A stretch of DNA of 64,000 nt from Amphirosellinia nigrospora (Eukaryota > Ascomycota > Sordariomycetes > Xylariales > Xylariaceae). Position 1 is the first letter of the stretch. Each line of letters starts with the position of its first letter. Positions 23,403 to 35,402 of this stretch are shown here, piece after piece. The position numbers and the translations under genes were made by a program. The notes beneath the pieces were generated by a model. It worked only from the letters and a program-made list of their open reading frames with translations, was not told where the DNA came from and did no database searches. The stretch is taken from positions 930,001-994,000 of the forward strand of contig SCHM01000005.1 of assembly GCA_004123355.1 (NCBI GenBank), given 5' to 3'.

Positions 23403-25551
23403 CTAGTTGGGCAAGGGTACCCCGAAGTCGTGGGCTACGCGGACATCACTTTCGTCCGTCTCAAATAGTTCCAGCTTAGGTCCGTTTGGACGGAAAAGAA
23501 CCGCCAGCACAAGGCTAATTTCAGCCAATGCCAAGCTAATGGTAGAGAAAGAGAATGAAGGTAAGCCGTTATCCTATGTATTCGAGTAGAGTCTCGAAGC
23601 AGAAGTAGGGGGAGGAAGAGAAGTGATGGAAAAGAAAACTTACTTGGAGCCTAAACAGGTTCGAGAGCCCCGCGTGAATGGGACAAAGTTCCTATTCATC
23701 GACGGGTTGACGCGACCAAGCCATCGCTCAGGGACAAAGTCGAAAGGGTTTGGAAAGACGTCTGGGTCCGTATGCATGAAATATGATGACATTCCTACAG
23801 GAACCTACGCAGCATGTTAGCGTGGTCAAGTGCCAGGGCTACTAATAGTTCTTACGCCGGCCGGAATAGTGTACTGCTTGTACTGAAGCGGTACATCTGG
23901 TGATATCCGAGGAAGTCGGGTCATGACACCAAAGTCGACACTATGCCTGAAATGAGTATCCTGCGAAATCCAACAAATAAGGAGCCAGGCACATACCGCA
24001 GAGCCTCTTTGATTACTGCCTGAAGAAAAGGAAGCTTTTCTAGCTCTCCCCAGGTAGGGACACGACTTGGCCATTCCGCCATCGGTTGTCTTAACTCCTC
24101 ACTGAGCCTCTTCGCAATCTCCGGATTAGTCAGAATATAGAAGGTGGCGCATGAGATCACGCGGGCACTCGTCACGGTTCCGCCTCCTAGCAGAAGTTGA
24201 GCTTCTTTTGTCAGTCGTTCCTCAGACTTCTCTGATGCTGGCATGCCGCTATTGGCAACGTGATGGAACAGCGACTCTATGTGTTTATCGTCCATTGAAC
24301 CACTCCCCAGCGCCTTGTGGATGTTACTCCGTGCTTTCTAGAGACGCATTAGCTTCGAAATACTCAAAGTTTGGGAACACTGTTCTCACACCTTCTGGAA
24401 CGTAGCGAACGCCTGGCCTCTAGGATACAGCCACAGCAGTGCTTCACCAGGGATCGGGTTGAGTAAGCTATTAGTGACGTCAGTTTCAGAAATGCGAACG
24501 TAAAGAGGCGAGTGAATAATGGTTACCGAATAATCCAGGGGAATCCAGAGAAGAGCGGAACAGAACGCACTATCATATGCATAACCCAGAACCTAACATT
24601 CAAAGTTAGTGAGGGCGTTCTGTTGCCCAAGTTGGGGATGAGACCTCACCAATCTGCCGAGAAATCTTCTTTACTGAGGAACTTGTCACTGGGGTCATCA
24701 GTCTCTAAGCACATCCGTCCTATGATATCGCCGGTATAGGCTGTGAATGCGTGGTCAAGTCGGATGATCTCGCCAGTGCCGGCGTATTGTCTCAGTCTTG
24801 TTTCTAAGTGCAAAGCGACTTCGGCGAGCATAGACTGTAACCGCGAGACCCCCATCCTAGAAAAATACGGCTCGAGTGGCTTTCTCCGAGTCCTATGCAA
24901 ATCGTGGTCCACCGTCAACAGGTGACATCCTAAGTGATGTCAATGTGAGCTCTGATTTAGCAATTGAAGGAGACTGACCGTCAAAGCCGATACCCTGAGC
25001 GAAATTGTCGTAGTGATTGGTACGACGCGTGCTTTCAGTTACGTAGAGCTCATTATAGAACTCAGGGTCATGAATAAATAGCTCTTCAGGATTAACTCGA
25101 ATAATGGGACCTAGAAGCAGAAAGTTCCAATTAGGATTGTCGCGCTCAATTAGGAGGGACTGGCTCATACCATATTTCTTCACCATTTTTTCCGTCTCGA
25201 ATACTATAGATCTTAGAATTAGTCATTGTAGATTTGAGCGTATCCTATCAAAACAATTTGTTGACATAACCCCGACCAGGAAAGAAAAAAAAATGTTCCA
25301 ATGATCGTTGGATTAGACGATGGTGACACTCAGAATCACTTACTGTATTGGCCCTCGAGCCAGCACTGGAAGTAGAACTCATACCAGCCTGTCGCTGCGG
25401 CCAGCTTGGGACCAGGAAAGCCAGCTAAGGGGTGAAAGTATAGTCGATAGATGACCAAACCAGCAAAGTAGATACCCCAAGCCAACAATGAGGTGCCAAT
25501 CAAAGATGCGAGATTGACGCGTGAAAGAAGTTCGAATACCTGGCTCGCCAT
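23403..25551 (-). CDS. cytochrome P450, TRI4/CYP58-like, intact
   Basis: Membrane-anchored haem monooxygenase of about 510 residues. The N-terminal anchor ([20 protein letters not shown]) is followed by the hinge [20 protein letters not shown]. Next come [16 protein letters not shown], a typical C-helix region [20 protein letters not shown], the I-helix [10 protein letters not shown] (in place of A/GGxxTT), the K-helix KEAL plus R split over an intron, PERW, and the haem loop [10 protein letters not shown] (C at ~23657). The stop is at 23403. At least eight GT-AG introns join in frame with no break, for example exon 1 ending at 25344 and the PAG/VPVGM junction near 23850. Sequence style ([29 protein letters not shown]) is that of CYP58/trichodiene-oxygenase-like P450s. 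It is divergent from the terpene cyclase ~1 kb away, so oxidation of that cyclase's product is the likely role (inference). Confidence 0.88.
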
Positions 25552-26558
25552 GTCTGTTGCGCAACGATGGGGTGACTAGAATGAGCACAGGAAGGCATGG
25601 GGATCCTTCCAAGTTCTGAGGTTAGTCCAGTTAGCTGAGTGTGAGTAGTTGTTCCATGGCGAATTCGTGGGCGGTGTCACATGATACAACACTACATGAT
25701 TATGGGGAAAGCCACGAGCACTCCTTTCACACTAGCGAGGTACTACATAGTATTGATAATGCTAAAATACGGGATTTCGTTGGCGTGTGCCTGCAGGTGC
25801 ATGATCTCAAAGGCGCCACGATCAGATACCGGTCGGCGATAGGGAACGCAAAGTAGGTATCCACCCAGGGCCTTTTACACTTAATCTAACTACGCTACGT
25901 TAGTGTCCCTTTTTGACATGCGGCGTTCCATTCGACTGGGTCTAGATACGTATAGATGTACAGGGGTCACCCTTTTACTTGGTGCCGTCCACAGACAAAT
26001 ATGTGCACGCTAGAGTATTTTTAGCGAAATACGGGACAACTTAGCTAATGTATTAAAGACTCTAGTAAGTACAGTATATAGAGCATTGTGTCCTTAGTAC
26101 GAAGTAACAAGACCTATTGTGAACCTTAGCACACGGAAAAAAAGGAAGGAAACGCATACACTGTGCTATTCGTCATACTGTAGCATTAATTGTAGTATGT
26201 TCCCGCTCGGGTAGTTGTGAGCCACGTAACCATCAAACCAGCTACCTCATTTGCATAGTATAGTAACCGCCCAGGAACATATTGCCAGATTTGGATGATA
26301 CTGTGGGCCACAGGACAAGACGCAAAACAAGATCCCTACCACTCCAACTCGGGCCGACGCCTCCAAGCAAGCCCCTTTTTTAAATATGCAAGAGACTATG
26401 AATATGCATATCAACAAAAGCAAGGAACGCCCAAGGTAGAAGAGCAACGCTGTGTATTTGTACAGGAATAGGCTCATGTTTAAGTCGTCAACGAGCAGCT
26501 TCAGCACTTATTGTCCCTGCATCTTCTGTCTATCCAGTCTTGCTTCTAACCCAACATC
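25552..26558. promoter_or_regulatory. shared divergent promoter region of P450 and terpene cyclase
   Basis: A 1-kb spacer between head-to-head genes. No other convincing gene is present; the ORF at 25641-25856 is short and featureless. Co-regulation of the pair from this region is plausible, but no specific operator could be identified. Confidence 0.45.
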
Positions 26559-27731
26559 ATGGACTTCAACTACTCCCGAGAAATCGACCCCAGTGTCTAT
26601 GAAAGTCATGGACTCGACGGGGGGTCCCTCTCCGCATACACAAAGACCAGCACCTCGAATTCAAGGGTGCACTTCGAGCACAGCGAGACTGGACGAAACA
26701 TGTGCGCAATGTCGATGGCTATAAAGGAGGACTGGGAGACCCTTTTACCTTCATTTGCGTGACGGTACCTGAGTGTCACCCAGATAGGCTTGAGCTTATC
26801 TCTTATGCGAACGAGTTTGCCTTTCTCTATGATGGTAAGCCTACTACTACTGAAGCTTATACGGCAGTCAATTGCTCACATCAGTGTTATAGATAAGATG
26901 GAAAGCTTTGACCTGAAGAAAGACTTAATGCAAGAGGCGACAAAGATGCTAGATGCTTTTGGGGATGCGGCCCTTGATCGGAGAGTCAATGCCAGATCGG
27001 GCCCCGAGAAGCGTCTGCAAGCGCAGATGCTCTCTGAGATGATGGCCCTCGATCCCGTGCGAGCGGTGACATCGATGAAGGCATGGGCGACGTTTGTGCA
27101 ACTGGCATCACGCACGAGATCGTCTCCATTTGAAACACTCGAGGAATACGTACCTTCGCGAGTTATCGATGCAGGGGAGCTGTGAGTTCCCGAGAACCTC
27201 TAGCGATGTCGACGATATGTGTTTGCTGACTGGACGTTTTCTAGTATCTGGTTCGGGACCCTCACTTTCGGGATGGCACTTACAATCCCAGATGACGAAT
27301 ACGATATCTGCATGGAAATGGCACGATCAGGGTATGCTGCTTTGGGCTTGACAAACGATCTATTTTCATGGGAAAAAGAAAAGCACGATGCCATGGAAGC
27401 CGGCTTAGACTACGTATTCAACGCTATATGGGTCATAATGAAGGAGAGGTCGGTCACTGAGGTAGAAGCAAAGAGGATATGCTGCGCAGAGATCAAGAAG
27501 TACATCTCCACGTTCCAGCAGACAGTAGAGGAGACGAGACACAATTCTTGTCTTTCCCAAGATCTCAGGACATACCTTGAAGCTGTCTTGTATTCGATTA
27601 GCGGGAACTTGGTCTGGAGTATTTATTGTCCTAGATATAGGGAGTTTGAATCTACATCGAAGAATTATCACCTAGAAACCCTACCAGAAGACTCTACAAC
27701 TTGCTTGATTGGTGCAGATGTCGTGCATTAA
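26559..27731 (+). CDS. class I terpene cyclase, stand-alone PaFS-type TC domain
   Basis: Cyclises a linear prenyl diphosphate. The N-terminus MDFNYSREIDPSVYESHGL, RAQRDWTKHV, GYKGGLG and SYANEFAFLYDD follow the cyclase domain of fusicoccadiene synthase (PaFS)-type enzymes. The metal motif DDKME sits at ~residue 92 and is formed across an intron (G|GTAAGC near 26835 to TTATAG near 26893). A second intron (GTGAGT at ~27181 to TTCTAG at ~27244) joins AGEL to IWFGTLTFGMAL. The NSE motif is NDLFSWEKE (~27353-27380). The C-terminal SISGNLVWSIYCPRY closes the domain, and the protein ends shortly after (CLIGADVVH). The prenyltransferase domain found in PaFS-type chimeras is absent. Length is ~355 aa. 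One base seems lost in a G run at ~26620. The product cannot be predicted; C20 or C25 substrate is suggested by family, C15 possible. Confidence 0.85.
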
Positions 27732-30549
27732 TGAGCTGAGGCTCGCTCAATCGGACATGTCTTGTCTCTCTTATCAAGCTTTTCAGCGGATGACACACAG
27801 CTGTATGTTTGATTTACGTATCACTTGTCGAACGTAGCGCAGACCAATCAACCCGATATCAGGCCTAAATATCATACACAATGATTCACATCTCGATGAT
27901 CCATGTCTACAAACAAAACAAGACTTCGTATAAAGTACACTAAGTTAGTCGAGGGACTAATGAGAGCTTTGCTGATGCTGAGGATAGGAAAGAGTCCTGT
28001 TGAGAGGGATGCATTTGAACGAGCATCCGATTCATAGCGAGGAAATGCAAAGCACGGACATAATCAAAACGTCAAACTAGTGTATACAATAGCCATCCTT
28101 TGTTTTTTCTAGAAACACCGGTCCCGAAACCATGGGCCCGTCGGCTAGCGGATAGACGGGATCTCTCATCTCCACGCTAGACGCCTAGGCATGTTTTAGA
28201 ACTCTCTAATGAAAGTCTGAGGAGTGCTAACAGTGTCTCATCCTTGGCGTCTACAACATCGCTTCTTTTCCCGTGCGCTACTACACCTTGATAGGCTAGT
28301 CAGGCGTCAGCAGTAGTTTCATCCTCGAACCTTAGTGTCCCGATAAATATTTTAGCTTTTGGGAAATGAATCAACTAATACATAGCTCGAGTCCCCACAT
28401 CGGTGACGCACGTCCGGGATTTCCATAGTCATTTCCCCAACGACCCGCACCCAAATAATGGGGCTGGTTCCGGTAGATTGGTAACCATGAAGCTCTGCCC
28501 TGAGGTGTCTCACCTGAGAGGTCATGAATCTCAACCCTTCCACGTCGTCCGTGCCCATGTCCTGGAGAGTTTCTGTGTTACAGGTACACCGCTACTTTGC
28601 ATAGTATCGAAATGTGCGACTTTCCGTGGAGTCTAATTTAATACTGACTCGATTGAATGCTCGAGACCCGTCCTACTGAGATGAATGCGGTTTCCGGCTA
28701 AGGAATTCATCCTAAACTTTTGGTACAATTGATAATTACTGTATTCCCATCTCTTTATACGGCACGAACGGCCAGTCCGGAGCTAAAGGCTTCTCGGTAT
28801 TCTCTAAGTGAAGACACCTTGCCTTGTTTATCCAGGCGGACCCGGCACCTTGGTCGCTGAGTTCATACTACTGTATATACTTGAGATAGGTCTCAGAAGC
28901 TTGCTAGGGTTGAGAGTGTTTAGAGCGTGAAGCTAAAATTTAGGTCCGCTCCACTACGGCGTACATACTTAAGTATGTAACGCTTTCAGAAACATGGTAC
29001 TTTACAGCTTACATAATAGTTAGCGAAACATAGTGGGTGTAAGCATGATGCTTTGACAGTAGGGCATTGTTTAAATTTGCAGGATGAAAGTTCAGGGAAA
29101 TTTAAACCCATTAAAAACTCGAGCCAAACTATTCGCACTAAGCTAGGTTAGTAGTTCCCATTCTCATTTATATTTTATGAGCGACGGCCCGTCCCAGCTT
29201 GGCATAGTATACACCACGGACAACAGCGGCGCTTGGCAGTAGTAGGTGCGATACTGATGGAAACATTATCGTTCATTAGCGCATACTTAATATATTTGCT
29301 ACGGGTTTCCCCGAATCAGTAATCATTAACCCCATCATGCAACCCAGAATCACACGTTACTAGCGTATTTATGCCTTGTATGTTTAGATAGTACAAGTAC
29401 TAAGTAGTCCAAGCAGTCGGGTCAAGCTCGAACGTTGCTCGAGCAGCGTTCCGCTTTAGGGTATTTGTCATAGATACCAGTCCCATAGTAGCCGGCAGGA
29501 GATCAGTCGATACCAATTATAGTAATCACTATATATCACATGACCATTTGCTCTACTTAACAACGAATATGCCTGCTATACCGATCAACCCGAGATGACA
29601 GCTCGTGGCTGAGCAGATTGTTAGTCCCGGTTTAACTTTAGAAACTGATCCCTGTCCAAAAGTGGCCATCTTGCGAATTATAAATTGCGTCACGCACCGA
29701 TAAATAAGAGTATAGACCATGGTAGCTCGATATGTAGGTTTCAAGTCATCGTAGTTGTATTCTTAGCAATCCATATCGATATTCTCAAGTGGTTATTCAG
29801 CCCAGTGATTAGCTTCTTAACTGTATTACTAGGATCTGCTAGGGTGGCGGGGAGAGGACATCGTCCCTAGAAAGTACTGCAGGCTTGCTTCATTTACGCT
29901 CCTCGTATTGTTCAAGAGCTATAATATCCCAATTACTAGGTGTAACTCATTAATAATCATAGTAGCAAACTTTCCGCTCTCATATCTATCAAGTCGCAGA
30001 CTGTTGTCAAATTGAGCCTATTTTGTGTTCATATTTTAAACGTATAATTGAGTAGGCCTACATCGGTGTGTCCGATTTAACTTTTGCTATCTCAGAAAAG
30101 TACAAAGGTATAGAAAGAATCTAAGCGAATGCCGTTATACAACTAGGTAAGGTCCCGTGTGGGTGTTGGAGTAGAAAACCAACAGATTTCTGTAATGAGT
30201 TCATATGTAACGGCACAATGAGAGACGTAAAGAATATATCTTGTGCAACTAATTAATAAGCCATTATTATTGTATATGAGGAACTCCATCCGCAACACCG
30301 TGAATATTTTGACCGACATTCGATACCTATCACGTGGGATTGTGCACCTCTCCATTTTCATAGTTGAATCAGTTGGCCTTCCAGATCAACTAACCAGCGG
30401 GCGATATTGACTGAAATGTGCTATATCCTGATGAATATTGGATCTTGCTTCCGGACATGTCTTCTACTCACCATGTAACCTTCCCCTTTGTCATGAAACC
30501 ACATAGCCACGGACAAAGTTTTATCTGTATATAGTCAATTCATGTCTAC

Positions 30550-30620
30550 GAAGGTGGTTTTAGGGACCTACACGGAACAATAAGTATGGATGACTTACTC
30601 TAGCACAAGGTCCCTGACAC
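30550..30620. repeat. diverged dispersed repeat, copy 1
   Basis: Shares TACGAAGGTGGTTYTAG (17 bases, one C/T difference) and GGTCCCTGACA with the stretch at ~31158-31225, in the same order and with similar spacing (~60-70 bases). The differences look like transitions plus small gaps. Confidence 0.45.
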
Positions 30621-31157
30621 GATTTAAGACTCATATCCTCAAAACAGCATGGAGAATACCTCAAACTCATAATATGGATAACTCCTTGATATAAGCTAGG
30701 TATTCTAGTTCTTGGGTATCCTCGATATTCAAAACCCCAAAAGTAAAACAGTCGTAATGCAGCTGTCCTAGAAGTAGTGATGGATGAATCAAAGCGTGAG
30801 ATCGCCAACGCCCGATCGGTATGGATTCACATATAGTTGTCGCTGGAAACTCTCTATAGGCAAGAAGTATCTATCAGGACCTCCATGTGAGCTGCCCGTA
30901 GTGTAAAATATGTCATCTTTGTTGCGTGAAGGTCCTAGTACCTAAGGGCTACTCTCAGCTATATACACAAGGCCAAGTCATTTCGTCAGTCCCAGCGAAT
31001 CAATAATAGCGATCAACAAAGATAGCGACAATATAGCCAAAGCAATGTGCTTAGGAGTATTCTAAAAGGGCAGCTTTTTGAAGATGGCTTCCTTAGATCC
31101 TAGCGCATAATCAATGATCTCAATATTGAGTAGTGCCACGAAGTCACGAACAAAGAG

Positions 31158-31225
31158 TACGAAGGTGGTTCTAGAGATCAACTATAGATGACCTACCCCA
31201 TATCTCGCAGGGTCCCTGACAAGTA
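31158..31225. repeat. diverged dispersed repeat, copy 2
   Basis: Second copy of the short repeat seen at ~30550-30620, with the same TACGAAGGTGGTTYTAG head and GGTCCCTGACA tail. No coding sequence or terminal inverted repeat accompanies either copy. Confidence 0.45.
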
Positions 31226-32247
31226 GAAGCTCAGTTTTCAGTTAGGCTCAGGATATGAAGCTCGAGGTTGACATATCATATACCTTCGAATTCACTCTAG
31301 TCACCCGTGGATCCAATGTTATGACGAACAACCGCACGAAGTTGGGTCTTCCTGAATCCCTCTTTATAGGACGGTAGAGGAGACCAGCGACAACATTATG
31401 TAGCCTCTCTGCCTTATTCTTAACTTCAGTTGAAGACCAAGTTATGTAACAGGGTCGAGTAGTTTATACTCAATAGTAGTATTCAGTTATTTATGCCATA
31501 TTATATTTACCCTTCCAGCCCTCAAAATGTTAAAAATGCTAGAGTATAGTTCCGTCGGATAGAACCCGAGGGGTATGGAATTACTTAAATATCATGTCTA
31601 CGTAATAAATAATGTTGCGATACTCCATTCCAATAGTGTAGGGGCATATATCTTTTGAGACAAAATGAGTTCAGAGGGTTTTACTTGAAATGATTTATAT
31701 GACATGCCTTCTTCCACTGACCTAGGTTTTCTAAGAAGCTACTCAATTGGATTTTACAGACCACCTCATTGAAAAATTTCCAAAGCTGGTCCCGAGCAGC
31801 CAACACGCCGTTAAAACAATATAAATTAATAAAAGAACCAAAAAATTTGATTACAGGGGCTCACTTTCAATATCAACCGTCGTCCTTAAGGCACAGTCTT
31901 ATAAGAACTCATAATTTTATATGAATAGAGTTTTAATTAATTAATAAAGGCGTAAAAGTGTGACATCACGAGGAGACAGGCCACTCCGAAAAACCTTAGT
32001 ATAGTAGTGAAAGATAGTGACATCACATATGAAAAATATAATGAACCGTATCGTGAGCGCTTCACACCCATCCCACCAGATCACACTATTCGGGCATAGT
32101 ATCTTGCGAGCTCGAAGAATCCATACTCCTCGTGCAAAGCGGACCTTTTCGTAGGCAACAATGCCATCGTGACTCGACTAAGTAATACGAATCCTTGTTC
32201 GATAAGCACCTTCAGAGATGCTCTACCTAGCTCTCTGATTGGGTCGC

Positions 32248-32263
32248 CACACACACACACACA
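32248..32263. repeat. CA dinucleotide microsatellite
   Basis: About eight CA units in otherwise AT-rich non-coding DNA. Confidence 0.9.
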
Positions 32264-35200
32264 ATGATGACTGAAGGATCTATATTGGCATACTAGCAAA
32301 ATCAAGGTTTAAAAAAGCTCGTATTCTCGCGAAGATATAGAAGGGTAGGAAAAAATGTCACATTACTCATCTCGGTCCCTGGGTGTCTCAGCCATCGCGT
32401 GTCAGCCGCACCGTCGCACACGCGCAGGAACGCGAGACCAGCAGGGCAGGCCGGCCGCTCGCGATAAACATTACATTTATTGTCTCCAACTCCTCTTCCA
32501 TGACATCCGAGCTCGCCACGTTTTTGGCGGGGATCTCTCTCCCCAACCCCGAATCGAATCCTTAATCCTGGAGGGGATCAAGCCAAGGATAAAAAATCCG
32601 TCAATAGAACGTGAAGCCCTGCCGAAGGGAGCATGAAGCCTCATCGATAGTCAGCTTAGCCACATGGTTACATTGCTGGAGCTAGAATTGACTACATCGA
32701 TAGTGATGATCGTTACCAGAGATTCATTAGATTCGGAGCTGCTAGGCCGAGAATCGTTTACCGAGCCTATACATCTCAACCCCTGGTACGCTACACCACA
32801 CTCCGTTTCTTGCAACGGGTATTTGGGGTGGGAACTCTACGCCATGTCTCATAGCTTCATATACGGTAATACTTATGTTCGAAGGGAGATTGACAAGCCC
32901 TATTAAATCTTTGAGAACGAACGTCAATAAGCAGGCGGGTCTAGGCCCTATGACATGACGGCCATTAAGGCCCGAGTCAAATACATTATCGCCGAGCCAG
33001 CCCCACACCACGCATTTGATGACTCAACAGGTGAGATAAAACTGGGACTTGGCACCACGGGAACGGTGCTATCTCGCGATGATGGTTCCCGATACAGGAC
33101 GCTATAACGCCCGTGTTGAAAGGGCTGACCCCGAGTCGCACATGATCAGGGGAATCGCGGCGCAGCTCATTGATGTGGAAATTAAAAGAGACATGAAAAA
33201 TACACTTCGAAATATGAGAGCTATGTGTGAGAATGGGAATAGTCAGCTAGGTAGCTGAGCGAGTAGCGAGTAGCGAGCCAGCTAGCTTGTGCCTGGCGCG
33301 TTGGGGTAGCTAGCATTGATGTACCCAGGACATCAGGTTGCATCGGAAGGGGGGATCGTAAGGATGAACCAAGCTGACGGGCTCTCTTGTATATGTATTA
33401 TACACACGGGTATTGGATAATGCGGCTGGTTTCCTCCTGCAAGCCCTATCTAAGCGCTAACCGGGAAAATAAAATCTTGGATTCGGATACCGTGAAATCC
33501 AACGTAATGGATGAGCAAGGGCCCCCTGTTCCCTCCACAGTCACGGTACAATTCGAATAAAATGGCCTATAGGGATGCCGTAGAAAGAGGACATGTTTTG
33601 CCTCTGACAATCTGTTGACATTCTTTAATATCTCTTGGCTGCAGTTTCAAGGTTTCGTAGTGGAGAAGATATGTCCGATTGTCAGGTCGTGTGTCCGGTC
33701 TTGGTCTCCCAGGGCATAAGGAGGCCAAGGCGACTTGCAAAACGAATGTACATAGCTGATAACAACGAGTCGTCAAAGTAATGAACCTCGTAACCGATCT
33801 TATAGAGGTGTTGTGTGTTTTTGGTTTGCCATACCTATTGTCCATTAGCTTCGCCGTTCCCGCGTTGAATGCACCGCAGACAGCACAGTACACAGTATAC
33901 ACATGATCAAGCAGCCCGGTCCCGTCGCGATGCAGTTGAGGTCACACGAAAATCTATCTATCCAAGGACCGACGCTCGTCGCGCCACAACCATCCCGCCT
34001 TTTAGTCTGTCTTATGGAATTATGATCTGTTCCTCGAATCACGCGTCGACCTCTACACCCACTCGAGGTAGGTAGGCCGTAGTTCTCATTCTTCGCCGAA
34101 CAGCCTGGTCTTACGAGATACTCTCAGGCTGTGCCGCTTATTTTCAATGCGTATATCGAACGACACACGGTTGTTGAGTTGAACGCTCGAACGTTCGAGT
34201 CCTCTGGATCGTGTTCGGTGGGGCCTCGCTTTCAACTCTTTCTTTTCCTTCGCCGATAGAGGGGTACCGACGCCGGCGCGGGTCCAATATCAAGTTTAGA
34301 GACACAGGTGAATCACCAATAACTTCCCAGGTAAATAGCGTTCTATTGCCAGATCAATAGACCGTGTTTCTATTAAAAGATGCATCTGTTTTTTCCTTGT
34401 TTTGCGACGCAGGTATTTTCTTGCTTGCTCACATGGTCTCCACGTTGAACACTACTTTGCACCAAGCTACACCAGCCAAGACGTCAAAGTCTGACCTGAA
34501 GCAGTAATGTTCAAATTGGTGAAGTCATCTCTGCAACTCGGATCAAAACGGAATAGTGACATGCGCCACATGGTGCTGTCTCGAGTAAAGTCCATACGAA
34601 CTTGAGCGTTAGCGAAATCTTCCGTCAGCCTCATTCGATTTTTGAACGGATCTTTCGGGCTCCCTTAAGGCATATTCAGCACTAGGCCACCGTCATGAGA
34701 CTAGAGATAGGCGAGCCAGTGTCTCCGGGCTCATATCAAAGCCTGCCCTCTCTTACCATATCTCCTTACCGTATCTCCTCGGATCCGATTAGCACGCGCT
34801 ATATCGTCAAGCCCTTTCACACCCACCGTGTGCACCGATGACCACGCGACCACAGCCTCAAAGGCCTGACACCATCGGCTAGGAGGCCAACACAGGGGTA
34901 TTCCACGATGCTATTGCTTAGCACACTTTTCCCCTTTCGCGACCTGATTCCTATTCTGCACGGGACTTGCACTATCGGGTCTCAGCCTATCACTCTTGGC
35001 CTATTACACCTCATATAGCAGGTTCTCTCGCGGAATGTGGCGGTTCAAAGGAACATGTCATCAGCCCTATCAGCGAGGAACGTTGTATCCAATACCCGGG
35101 CGTGCCGGGCAAGCCATCGTGAAGATGAGAGGGACACCTCGGTTCCCGGTCTGCTTCACTGTGTCAGATAGGGTGGTGCCTGTAAGTCGACAGAGCTGCC

Positions 35201-35402
35201 GAGTACCAGCCGATGTAGTATTGGGTGCGTCGTGATATATTATATAAGGTCGGTGAGACACCTCTTAGTCGTGATGGTTATTCTGCAACTCGGCAAGCCA
35301 GTTTCCTCTTCCCATAAGATCTAGCAAAGCATATCAAGTGGACTTGCTCCTAGCCCTTTCTTTGGTGTTTCAAGGCTTTGGACTGTTCTATTCGCTACCG
35401 AT

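Larger units (their letters stand above)
27732..35402. other. 7.7 kb AT-rich gene-poor stretch
   Basis: No gene supported on either strand. It contains many stop codons in all frames, short featureless ORFs (for example 32355, 32664, 33049, 33567), a CA microsatellite and two diverged copies of a short repeat. The composition (TA-rich, few CG) is compatible with old repeats eroded by RIP, but no element family could be named. The final ~400 bases are the laccase upstream region. Confidence 0.45.

Noticed and set aside
30550-31225. A named transposon in the gene desert
   Set aside because: Only a ~70-base diverged repeat in two copies; no inverted ends, target duplication or transposase was seen.
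34186-34199. tRNA-like T-loop / 14-base palindrome CTCGAACGTTCGAG
   Set aside because: No acceptor stem, anticodon arm or promoter boxes fit around it; a short palindrome alone is not a feature.
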